Positions 19,532-27,206 of a DNA stretch of 29,510 bases are shown here, piece after piece. This DNA is from Cryptomeria japonica. Its lineage: Eukaryota; Streptophyta; Pinopsida; Cupressales; Cupressaceae. A program made the translations under genes and the position numbers. The DNA is taken from positions 1 through 29,510 of the forward strand of contig NW_026729343.1 of the NCBI RefSeq assembly GCF_030272615.1. Direction: 5' to 3'. The notes beneath the pieces were generated by a model. The model worked only from the letters and a program-made list of their open reading frames with translations, was not told the origin of the DNA and ran no database searches. Numbering within the stretch: position 1 is the stretch's first letter; the number at the start of each line of letters is the position of its first letter.

Positions 19532-19744
19532 GGCGAAAGCTCCAACCAAGGTGGGGTTGAGCGGAGATCGATGGATGTGGAAAGGTCCTATGCGTTCTCG
19601 GGGCTTTCGATTGTCTTGGAACTCAATGCATGAACCGGGGGTGGCGGATAGCTGTACTCGAAAAGAAGGTCTTGGTATGGGCTCATCACCGCCTAACGAT
19701 CGATCTGACAAACCATCCATTCTCCAAGCGAACCATTCTAGGGG

Positions 19745-19764
19745 GCCCTTTAGAATAGTAGGGC
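19745..19764 (-). repeat. Small hairpin-ended element, minus orientation
   Basis: This copy reads gccctttagaatagtagggc, with G/C closing pairs at both ends. It lies within the open frame 19551-19862, which is otherwise unrecognised; that frame is not called a gene. Confidence 0.85.
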
Positions 19765-19864
19765 GAGTTCAGTTACCAAGCAAGAGCTTTGATAGTGGTA
19801 GTGTCCCGCTGCCCTCCGGTTGTCTCCCACCTTTGGCGGAGTTCTCGGGATTAAACAAATGAAT

Positions 19865-20460
19865 CTACTCTTCACAGCTCCCCTCCTCCCTTTCAATGTT
19901 GAGGCCTGTAGTCGAGTGACCGAGCAGAGGCAGTCTTCATAGTCCCCCTTCTTTCTATCTAAGTATTAAGATCCATGGCTCGAGTTAACATATTGTATTT
20001 GGTGGCCTTGCCCAACTATTGAAAGCCGCCCCTTATTCTCAACTCAAATAGTTGGGAACTACCTCTATAGTTGGAGATGGCGATTCTATACGTAACATGC
20101 CCAATGCAGGGTGTTCATAGGGAATAATATAGTGAAAGCTCTGTAATTTGGGGCGGGCCCCCCTCCCCCTCCCCCTCTCAATTCTATTTAAGTCTTTTAT
20201 CCGATGTTACTTTGAAGCATATTCCGTATGGAATCAATCTGGTCTTTGAAAACAAAACTGCTCCGGGGTGTTCATAGGGGGCCATATTGTTGAATGGCTG
20301 TCAACGTCGAAGGGGGGGATCTTAGAGAAACTATAGGCATTGATCATTTTGAAAGCGGACTACGGGGTTGAAAACAACTCTTGGGGTGGGTGGGAGGTAG
20401 GAGATCGGGTGGGTGGGAAGCTATAGTTCGGGTGGGAAGGAATTCTACGTCACTTTAACC
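19865..20460. other. Gene-free segment
   Basis: No gene is recognised. A gattctatacgtaacatgcc copy is at 20082-20101. The word ggggtgttcataggg occurs at 20266-20280 and, less one base, near 20106 and 17095. The tract cccctccccctccccctctc at about 20161-20180 is a CCCCCT microsatellite. One degraded element relative (gccccttattctcaactc) is near 20029. Confidence 0.5.
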
Positions 20461-20469
20461 CCCATGCCG

Positions 20470-20495
20470 TGACCCGATGATTGATCATCGGGTCA
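20470..20495. repeat. Perfect 12-bp-arm hairpin with 2-base spacer
   Basis: The arms tgacccgatgat (20470-20481) and atcatcgggtca (20484-20495) are exact complements separated by tg. No T-run follows, so it is not a bacterial-type terminator. In plant organelles such stem-loops can define or protect transcript 3' ends, but no gene lies directly upstream. Confidence 0.92.
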
Positions 20496-20499
20496 TGTA

Positions 20500-21060
20500 T
20501 TGACAAGACGATATTCTAGACGATGGACGTTATATCATCACGAGTTGAGTTGAACCAGCGGCATGTACTCTTTTTTAATATGCCCTCGATCTCTAAGAAC
20601 TGGGTGGTAACGAATCGGTAACTGAGGGTAATAATATCACCAGATTGACGAGAGGGTTAGGTCGAACTGGGTTGGGGTATCCGTTACTATAGCATTCACC
20701 CGGGTTAAACCAGGTTGGGTCGCTTTCGGTCGGCTTTAGCACTGTCGAGCATGAACCCCGGCCCGGCCAACTATAGTTCCCTCCCACCCTGCATTGGGAG
20801 AGATGAAGAAATAGCCCTACTCTAGATAGTGGTGTTTTACCCCGCCGAGCGGACTAAGCTCCGACCTCGATCAACTCGCTCACCTAAGCAGTGTTAATGA
20901 ACGGCGCATCCATCTCCATTTGGACGAGTGAGTTAAACGGCAAAAAACTTTCTGTTCATCGAAGGAATCAATCGGGCTTTTATTCATCTAACTGCCGGCA
21001 CTCCAAACAAGATCACGGATTAGAGCTAGATTCTACTGATGTGGGATAATCCCCCGTAGG
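20500..21060. other. Gene-free segment
   Basis: The string aactatagttccctcccacc, followed by ctgcattggg, is at 20769-20797 and belongs to the ccaccctgcat family. The minus frame 20593-20787 is Pro/Asn/Ser-rich and unrecognised. Sequence at 20840-21040 holds no repeat or gene that I recognise. Confidence 0.5.
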
Positions 21061-21101
21061 GCCCCCTATCAATTCTATGGGGCTGATTAATGGCAGTGGG
21101 A
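21061..21101 (+). repeat. Composite: small element plus ctgattaatggcagtg
   Basis: An element copy (ccccctatcaattctatggg, 21062-21081) is followed immediately by ctgattaatggcagtg at 21083-21098. The same 16-bp word follows an element at 16103-16118 and precedes one, inverted, at 16947-16962, so the composite moves or is copied as a unit. Confidence 0.88.
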
Positions 21102-21179
21102 GGGACTATAGTTGCGATCGATTCCCCTTTGATCATCCTGGCCTTTTTTGGAAAACTCTCATAGCTCATAGTTCCCGCT

Positions 21180-21540
21180 TCTATAATGGGGCCCCTACTC
21201 TAGATAGTGGGAGTGCCCACCTCCGAAGCGAGTACCTATACGCCTATCTATAGTAGGGCATGTCGTTAGTTCGGGGAGAGGCCAGATAGGGTGGATAGGG
21301 GGGGGGTCGATGGAGTCTCTCCGTGCCCTATGGATAGTAGGGTTCCTCCAGTTTGCCAGGGGCCTACCAAATCTTTAGGGCCGAGTCCTTGTAATCGGGG
21401 GAGTGCGGGCGGAGAGATTATCCGGAGGGAGTATTCTTCTCATTCCTTGATCGGTCGGTTCATGCTGGACGGCCCCCTACTATTTGAAGGGCTAGCTAAG
21501 TACATTAATAAGTGGTGGGTGGCCCCTACAATTCTATGTG
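21180..21540. repeat. Run of five diverged small elements
   Basis: The copies are near 21190-21210 (cccctactctagatagtggg), 21241-21259, 21325-21342 (gccctatggatagtaggg), 21472-21491 and 21522-21538. The plus frame 21291-21545 reads through three of them and is not accepted as coding. Confidence 0.72.
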
Positions 21541-21559
21541 GTTAAAGTTCGAAGGTCCA

Positions 21560-22300
21560 TCGGATCAGAGGAGGGATTGTATCCTCTCCATCGGACATAC
21601 CAGACTCTCCCAATCAATCACTAGATCGGCCAATCAGATCGAGTGCCCTGTCACGGGCCTATCACGCCTATCACTATTGCGACTATTGCGATAGTAGATT
21701 GATCGAGCTACACATCGTCTCGACCATAGCCACTGTGTACATAACATCAGTCATCTGTAGTATGCCATCCATATATGGATGATACAATACGCTCGATTCA
21801 TTCTTTCCACGTGTTGTTACATCATTACATATGTAGTCCCGAGCCTTTAGTGGTCGAAGCGCGTAAGCGGCGCTCTGCTGTGTGCCATCATGACCGGTTT
21901 CGGAATGCATTGATGCCCTCAATATTGAATACGGATCATGGATCATACCGCGATCAGGTAACTATCTCATCCCATATGACTGGCTCAAGGGACTATGACT
22001 ACAGATAGTTGCCCTTACGGTCGAGGGCTCTCCCGTTGGTCGAGGAGAGCGGTTCGCTACGCTCACGCCTCGATATAAAGGTTGAGTTCCTCGTCCCATC
22101 GCCTGTAGGTTTATAGGGGTGCCTCGACTTCCTGTCGATCGAGAGCATGCTATATATAGTCAGTCCCCTGACTATGACTATGACTATAACTAGAACTATG
22201 ACTGTAACTATAGATGCCCCAGATGGGTATATAGGGTCGGACCCCTGCGTATAGAATCCTCTGCATGCATCGAGACTCATTTCACTTCGTTCAGATCTTA
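21560..22300. other. Element-free island with unrecognised overlapping frames
   Basis: This 740-bp stretch has no small elements although it sits between dense clusters, and its word use differs (rich in gat, cat, tcgat). Two overlapping frames (21683-21946 minus, 87 residues; 21775-22008 plus, 77 residues) and a third (21999-22280 minus) show no recognisable domain. The minus frame 21683-21946 has a fairly ordinary composition (MHSETGHDGTQQSAAYALRP near its start). It may be imported or relic sequence; I cannot name a source. Confidence 0.45.
22170..22213. repeat. Degenerate (gactat)n microsatellite
   Basis: Three clear gactat units, then taac-taga-actat variants, end in ctatag. Related words (ggactatgactaca, about 21989-22003, and tagtcagtc, about 22158) lie nearby, which suggests repeated slippage of the same hexamer across the island. 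Confidence 0.8.
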
Positions 22301-22331
22301 TCCCACCCGGGCACTCGACTGATCAATAATA

Positions 22332-22800
22332 ATTCCCTCCCACCCTGCAGGGGGGGAATTCCCCTACTATTCTAAAGGGGGGTGGGTGGGAATTATGGTT
22401 GGCGAGACTCGACTACCTCTTCTCCCCCACCCCACCCCGAGAGGTTTAACCTGGGCATGTTACGTATAGAATCTGGCTTCACTACTCCTCTTGCATTCCA
22501 ACAAACAAATCACCAGAAGACTGCCTGCCTCATAACTGCCTGTTTCGGGTGGGCCCCTACTATTCTATGGCATCGGAGGGCGATAGTAGGGCGTCACTCT
22601 TTTTGCAGGCGTGCATTAATTAAGGCCAGATTCTATACGCCTATTGCCATGGTAGGGGGGGTGGGTGGGAGCCCATAGAATTGTAGGGGGTCGATTCCAG
22701 CAGATTCTATACGTAACATGGGATTCGGCTTAGTAGGGGGCCCCTACTAGAACCCCTTTAGAATAGTAGGGCCCATACGTAATATGGTAAGAAAGAAGAA
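22332..22800. repeat. Cluster of small elements and gttacgtatagaatc copies
   Basis: Elements are at 22361-22380 (cccctactattctaaagggg), 22553-22571, 22671-22690 and 22754-22773. Copies of the second family are at 22454-22473 (gggcatgttacgtatagaat) and 22703-22721 (inverted), with a degenerate piece at about 22774-22787. The ccctcccaccctgcaggggg motif is at about 22336-22355. This is the last dense cluster; beyond 22800 elements become rare. Confidence 0.85.
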
Positions 22801-22824
22801 TAGACTTTCTCTTTATAGGGTCTG

Positions 22825-22980
22825 GTAGGGTATCGTAGGGTATCGTAAGCCCCCCACCGGTGGAGTGAGAATGGGGAGGGGTATGCCTACCATCAGTAGT
22901 AATGGTACCATGGGTATGCCTACCTAGGGTAGTAGGTTATGCCTAACTTAGGTGTAGTAGTGGGTGGTAGGTGGTATGGG
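22825..22980. repeat. GGTA/TATGCC-rich local repeats
   Basis: The unit gtagggtatc is duplicated at 22825-22844. The word gggtatgcctacc is at 22878-22890 and 22912-22924, with a degraded third copy (aggttatgcctaac) near 22932. The whole stretch to about 22980 is built from ggta and tagt words. Confidence 0.8.
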
Positions 22981-22984
22981 CTAG

Positions 22985-23410
22985 GTAATGCTGCCTTTCC
23001 CCCGCAGGATAGGCAAGAATAAGGGCTTTCCCCACCAGGTAAGTCTTTCCCTATTTATCCCATATAGTTTTGAAGGCAGGCCACCTTGGAGGTTCGCGGG
23101 GGCTAACAAAGAGAAGACACAACTCCATAGAATCCCACAGCAATAGATAGAAGGAAGAGAGATAGAAATATCATATTGTTCCAACTACATTATCTTTCTC
23201 GCCTTTAATTAAAGCCATTTGAGGGGTAATAAATCAATCTCCTTCGCTATATCGGGCAGGCAAGTGATGACCTGACTTACACCACCTCCCCCTGCACCCT
23301 CGCTATGCTCAGCTCAGGCTTTGAGGGGAAGCCCTTACCCTTTCAAATAGGCCGGGGGTAGGGGAGGGTATAACCTTTCACTGAGTGCAGGTCACTTGAG
23401 AATATCGCGT
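22985..23410. other. Gene-free segment
   Basis: No gene is recognised. The word ctcgctatgctcagctcagg near 23293-23312 resembles ttcgctacgctcgctcagg near 2773-2791. A tagggg and ccctcgc-rich stretch lies at 23295-23370. The minus frame 22981-23184 is unrecognised. Confidence 0.5.
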
Positions 23411-23412
23411 AA

Positions 23413-23452
23413 GGAAAGAGAAGATCGAGGTTGGAAAGAGAAGATCGAGGTT
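23413..23452. repeat. Perfect tandem duplication, 20-bp unit
   Basis: The unit ggaaagagaagatcgaggtt occurs at 23413-23432 and 23433-23452 with no mismatch. Confidence 0.94.
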
Positions 23453-23708
23453 GTTGAGTAAGCCGCCCAGAAGCAAAAAGTGGGTGGGAAGGGCCGCCCC
23501 GCCACTTGATTTCGGACCTAAACCACCAGCACGAAATACCTCGAGAGACTCCCTACTAATATACCCCTACGGCCGATGCCCAAGATGCACGAAACTCGAC
23601 AATCACTCAATTTGCTACGCGCTTGTTTCCCCACCCTCATTTCGATACCTCACTGACTGGGCCCCTCTTGATCGTATTGTCTATACAAAAGCACTTCCTC
23701 TAATTTAG
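23451..23708 (+). CDS. Unrecognised 85-residue open frame
   Basis: This frame starts with TTG at 23451 (not ATG), overlaps the end of the 20-bp tandem repeat, and stops at 23706-23708. Residues about 30-85 (ARNTSRDSLLIYPYGRCPRC, then a Leu/Asp/Tyr-rich stretch) look fairly protein-like and carry a single CPRC pair. No small element interrupts it. There is no canonical start and no recognised family. The GGGTGGG tag near its start suggests that the first third is spacer. Confidence 0.18.
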   Translation: MLSKPPRSKKWVGRAAPPLDFGPKPPARNTSRDSLLIYPYGRCPRCTKLDNHSICYALVSPPSFRYLTDWAPLDRIVYTKALPLI

Positions 23709-23729
23709 ACCGACCCTTACAGAGACGGG

Positions 23730-24070
23730 GTACATACATGGAAAATGCCGTAGCAGTATCACTAGGTAAGATTCGGGGAGGCAGTCTTGAACGATTATGG
23801 AGAGCAATATATAAGTCTAATGTTGCAAAGCTGCTAGTTGGAGTTCGAAGAGATCAAATTGGAGATAAAGACCACCCAGCATCAGCAGTAGCAAAGGCAG
23901 AACCAAAGGCAGCAGCGATAAAGGTAGGAGCATCGATTGACCACCGATTGGAACGGATAGGTACGTATGTTCTAGCAGATTCAGGTGCATATCCGGTGGT
24001 GGAGTCCCTAGTTCCAAGCGTGGATACAGGTTCATATGTGGGTAAACTCAGTCAAATACCTCGGTTGTGG
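23730..24070 (-). repeat. Degenerate Ala/Ser/Gly-type block, minus orientation
   Basis: The words gcatcagcagtagcaaaggc, agaaccaaaggcagcagcga and ttccaagcgtggatacagg mark the repeat in minus orientation. The plus frame 23738-24079 (113 residues, with ASAVAKAEPKAAA) and the minus frame 23817-24035 are off-frame readings of it; neither is accepted as a gene. Confidence 0.5.
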
Positions 24071-24159
24071 GTGGGATAAATAGCTCTGGTTAAACGGTAG
24101 CTTTCTTTCAATAGGGAGCTCGCCTACTACTTAATAATCGTTCAAGACTGCCCTTGCCC

Positions 24160-24790
24160 GTGTTTATGCTGGCCAAAGTCTAGCCACAGGTTCTGGGTTA
24201 ATGAGGTCAACAATAGGCCCCATAGAATTGTAGGGCCCGGGATTCTATATTCGCGTTCAAAAAAGGTATGCTGCTAGTCTTCTAAATAGGTCTCTTTGAC
24301 CGAAAGATATGCGACACGTGAGGTGCTGGTTCTAGCTTCTTTCCCAGCCGCCAGTCTACCTGTTCCGCCTTTTTGCACATGCAAAGGTTCAAAAACAAAG
24401 GGTGTTCATCAGTACCTATTCCCATTCCATAGCCTGTTAATAAAGTCATAAAAAGGTAGTAGCATAGCTTGTTTAAGTTTCACCAGCGTGGTAATAATAG
24501 GCGGCGGCAGAGGCATTGACAGCATCACTAGCTACACCCTAGTAACAGATAAAGATGGAGAGTCACCATCCCGCCTAATAGAATTTCCAGGTTGATAACC
24601 AGCAGCGTTACGAGTTTATCCAGTTGAAGAACCAATCGGAGGGGTGGCGCATTCCTTATGGTTCGTCTCGTAGCAGGGGAAGCAGATCCAGTTAGGGTTT
24701 TGTGGAGTTTGCATTTCACCTCGTGTAATAGCTGGGATGTGCCCCTAACCTAGTTGGGATGATTGGCTGGGACCTGTTCATCAAAGAGCA
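24160..24790 (-). repeat. Degenerate low-complexity block with one small element
   Basis: Minus-oriented words (aggcggcggcagaggcattg, ggttgataaccagcagcg) continue the Ala/Ser/Gly-type repeat in fainter form. An element copy is at 24217-24236 (gccccatagaattgtagggc). The minus frame 24528-24719 is a shadow. Confidence 0.45.
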
Positions 24791-24793
24791 TGC

Positions 24794-24812
24794 ACCCCTA
24801 CTATTTGAAGGG
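24794..24812 (+). repeat. Small hairpin-ended element, 'atttgaa' variant
   Basis: This copy reads acccctactatttgaaggg. The same core variant is at 21472-21491 and, inverted, at 18377-18395. Confidence 0.82.
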
Positions 24813-24875
24813 CAAGGTGGAGAATGACATTATGCATCTGGGCAAGACTATAGGCATAATACTAGTTATCAGTAA

Positions 24876-25238
24876 GTCCATTCGAAGCAAGATCTAAAGG
24901 GACAGAAACCCACCATACGGCTAGGCGAAATAGTCCCAGGGAGACCGGGCATCTATGTGCAAGATACGCAGGCTGGATACTATGTGCGTCTTATTGTAGT
25001 TCCTACTATCTATGAAAGCCTAGTAATGGAAGCCTTAAGAACGATAGATGGGCCGGCCCGGATTAGGAAATGGACGTCACACCAATCATTCAATGCACTC
25101 ACTAGTGGATCGCCCTTGCCGAATAGTAGGGCCCGCTTATCCATTAACGGCGGATATACCGATAGGACTCAAAAGTCAATATTGAAACGGGTAAATAGAA
25201 GATCCGTGGTGCCCTTATATACCAACCACCAGAGATAG
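24876..25238 (+). CDS. Unrecognised 120-residue open frame
   Basis: The frame runs from just after a TAA (24873-24875) to a stop at 25236-25238. There is no early ATG; GTG at 24957 would give 93 residues. Residues about 11-70 are strikingly protein-like: PTIRLGEIVPGRPGIYVQDT, then a Tyr/Val/Leu/Ile-rich run and EALRTIDGPARIRKWTS. A small-element copy at 25112-25132 lies inside the frame (LPNSRAR), and the tail after it is Arg/Ser-rich. One reading is older coding sequence invaded by a repeat; another is an accidental frame. No family is recognised; relics of mitochondrial-plasmid polymerases are common in plant mitochondria, but I see no diagnostic motif. Confidence 0.22.
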   Translation, partial: VHSKQDLKGQKPTIRLGEIVPGRPGIYVQDTQAGYYVRLIVVPTIYESLVMEALRTIDGPARIRKWTSHQSFNALTSGSPLPNSRARLSINGGYTDRTQKSILKRVNRRSVVPLYTNHQR

Positions 25239-25249
25239 GCCGAGGAAGA

Positions 25250-26240
25250 CATCAGGATCAACCGGATCTGGGATTAGGTACTCTGGGGGAGAAGCAAAGG
25301 CAGATCCAAATCCATATGCGAAGCTATCAGCATCATAACCAGCTGCAAAGGTAGATGGAACAAAGCAAGCTATAGCAAAGGCACTCGCAGTTGACCGAAA
25401 ACAAGCGCATTTGAATAAGTTGACTCCACAGAAGCAAGGGTGGGTAGAGCAGCAGATCCGGACACAGAACCCGCAAGCGCAAAGGTAAAGGCATTCGACC
25501 CAGTTTATCCAGTAGCAAAGGCGGAGCTACCCATTCCAGTTATTATAGAAGCCGATCTACCCGCATAGGCATATGCAGATTGAGATCTTCTAGTGCTAGT
25601 AGTTCGTTTCCTAGTTAGAGATCCTGATCCAGATGCATATCCTTTAGTTGAAGATCCAGAAGCTTACCTAGTCTCAGATTCTCTAGTCACAGTCGATCCA
25701 AGACCAGTAAATGACCTAGGCGAAGGCATAGGCGAAGGACACAGAGGCATAAGTCCCAGATCCATCGGTATCACCCCGGCCCCTATTCTTTACACAAGGT
25801 CCCTTTGGCGTTACGCTTCAGTACAGTTGACCAAGTAGCATAGCCAACTACGCCACCAGAAGGGGCATAACCAGTTTTGGATCCAGGCGTAGAGATCAAG
25901 GCATAGACATCAGAGGCAATAAAAACAGAGGCGGGTTGGGTTGCAAAAGTAAAGGCAGGGTCTCCGAAACAGAGCTAAAAGGAAGCAGCGATTCTGGTTT
26001 CAGTTCGATAGCTGGGCAAGCAGCCCTGAGCGATATGTTAGAACGTAGTGGGATAAATAGTCGACGTTCCAAATTATGCAAAGGCATAAGTAAAGGAGGT
26101 GTAAACATATAGAGCAGTAGAGATAACAGAGAAAGCACCAGCAAGGACAAAGGTAGAGTCAGAACCGGTGAATGGACCAGTTACAGATCCTGAACCAACA
26201 AATGCATAACCTCGAGTTATTGACCTTGAACCAGTTTAAG
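25250..26240 (-). repeat. Degenerate Ala/Ser/Gly/Thr/Phe-type block, minus orientation
   Basis: This is the longest and best-preserved block of its type. On the minus strand, sequence around 25400-25580 reads AYAGRSASIITGMGSSAFAT, a stop, then TGSNAFTFALAGSVSGSAAL, in one frame over about 60 codons with a single stop. Farther along it shifts frame. Typical plus-strand words are gcaaaggcagatccaaatcc, ccagtagcaaaggcggag and gatccagatgcatatcc. The open frames 25333-25518, 25593-25838 and 25896-26150 are off-frame readings. Confidence 0.6.
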
Positions 26241-26290
26241 GTTATCCAGTTGCAAATCCATATGTATATTACTATTGATTTGGTGAGATC

Positions 26291-26309
26291 GCCCTACTAT
26301 CTATAGGGC
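26291..26309. repeat. Near-palindromic small element gccctactatctatagggc
   Basis: This copy has the best stem in the family: GCCCTA pairs with TAGGGC around a 7-base centre (ctatcta). It sits at the boundary between a minus-oriented and a plus-oriented low-complexity block. Confidence 0.9.
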
Positions 26310-26359
26310 GAAGAATCGCATCGTATATAATAGGACGGAGGTGAAACCTGCCGCCTTTC

Positions 26360-26720
26360 CTTCGAAATAGAATGGTCTTTGCCTTTTACTCTCCATCACT
26401 CCCAGGAACTACGGATTATGCCTCTCGATTTCGTCATATAATAGTTGGGCTGCCACTGGAACTTCTTATTATTAGTCGTCGATTGAGTCAACTGTTTCTG
26501 GATCTTTATATGCGGGGTATTAATCTCGCTCTGGAACAAATGAATATTGAACTCGAATTGACCATAGACTTATTATTACCTAAAGACGAAGGCTTAGACG
26601 CTGGTTCTCAAAATGTGCCGGGATGCAAGTGGAACTGGAACAGCAGGCTCTGAGACAACTGGCTTTGACTCTGCTCTTGCTACCTCTGCCCCCTTCCCCA
26701 CCATGGGTGGACCTGATAGG
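26360..26720 (+). repeat. Degenerate low-complexity block, plus orientation
   Basis: The words ctggaacttcttattattag, cagcaggctctgagacaact and gactctgctcttgctacctc match the vocabulary of earlier plus-oriented blocks (compare 3426 and 6611). The overlapping plus frames 26372-26653 and 26623-26922 are Leu-rich shifted readings and are not called as genes. Confidence 0.45.
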
Positions 26721-26956
26721 TGATCAACTGCCTTATCGACTAGAACGAGTTAAACCCAGACGACTACCTTTCAATAAAATAATTAATAATCGTTCAAGAC
26801 TGCGCTGCTTCACAATTCGTCCTCACTTTGTTGCTGGACAACCAACCAGGAATGGCCTTCTCCAGCTGCCGTCTCCTTACGCCTCCAATATGATAGAAAG
26901 TCCAACACAAATAGCTGAATAACCTGCATCCGACGTTGAACTTTAACCATAAGTCA

Positions 26957-27076
26957 ATGTCTCCCGAGACGAGCTGGGAAGAACTAATGAATGTCGAACT
27001 TCATGCTATAGCAAGTGTATTGGGGGGAGAAGGGGACGCCTCTGGAGCTTGGAATGCCTTAAGAAATAATCAATAG
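26957..27076 (+). CDS. Unrecognised 39-residue open frame
   Basis: ATG at 26957, TAG at 27074-27076. The peptide starts MSPETSWEELMNVELHAIAS and ends with a Gly/Ala/Asn-rich tail (GEGDASGAWNALRNNQ). It is acidic, has a plausible amphipathic helix at residues 6-22, and is unlike the repeat-derived frames. A run of six G near the middle is a possible frameshift site. It is too short to judge as coding on sequence alone, and no family is recognised. Confidence 0.18.
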   Translation: MSPETSWEELMNVELHAIASVLGGEGDASGAWNALRNNQ

Positions 27077-27206
27077 GGTCTTCGATGCGACTACGGCCTG
27101 ACCTTCGTATTATTCCATCGCTCGTCCCGGCATTTATGGATAACGAATAGGGCCATCGCTCCGATAATATAATGAAAGGGCCCCTGCACGTTTTTTAGAC
27201 AAATAA

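Larger units (their letters stand above)
8851..20379. repeat. Dispersed direct repeat pair gggttgaaaacaact
   Basis: A 15-bp identity lies at 8851-8865 and 20365-20379, same orientation. The span covers both ends; what lies between is described separately. It is short, so its significance is modest. Confidence 0.7.
24131..26803. repeat. 21-bp exact direct repeat pair
   Basis: The 21 bp beginning ttaataatcgttcaagac occur at 24131-24151 and 26783-26803, same orientation. The flanks differ on both sides. Recombination across the pair would excise about 2.65 kb as a circle. Confidence 0.9.

Noticed and set aside
23738-24079. 113-residue ATG-initiated plus frame
   Set aside because: It is the antisense reading of a Gly/Ser/Ala-type block (ASAVAKAEPKAAA), with no family resemblance.
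2640-26720. Resemblance of AGYGST-like peptide readings to ice-nucleation or other repetitive surface proteins
   Set aside because: The similarity is only of composition (Gly, Ser, Thr, Tyr). No fixed octapeptide register or intact frame was seen.
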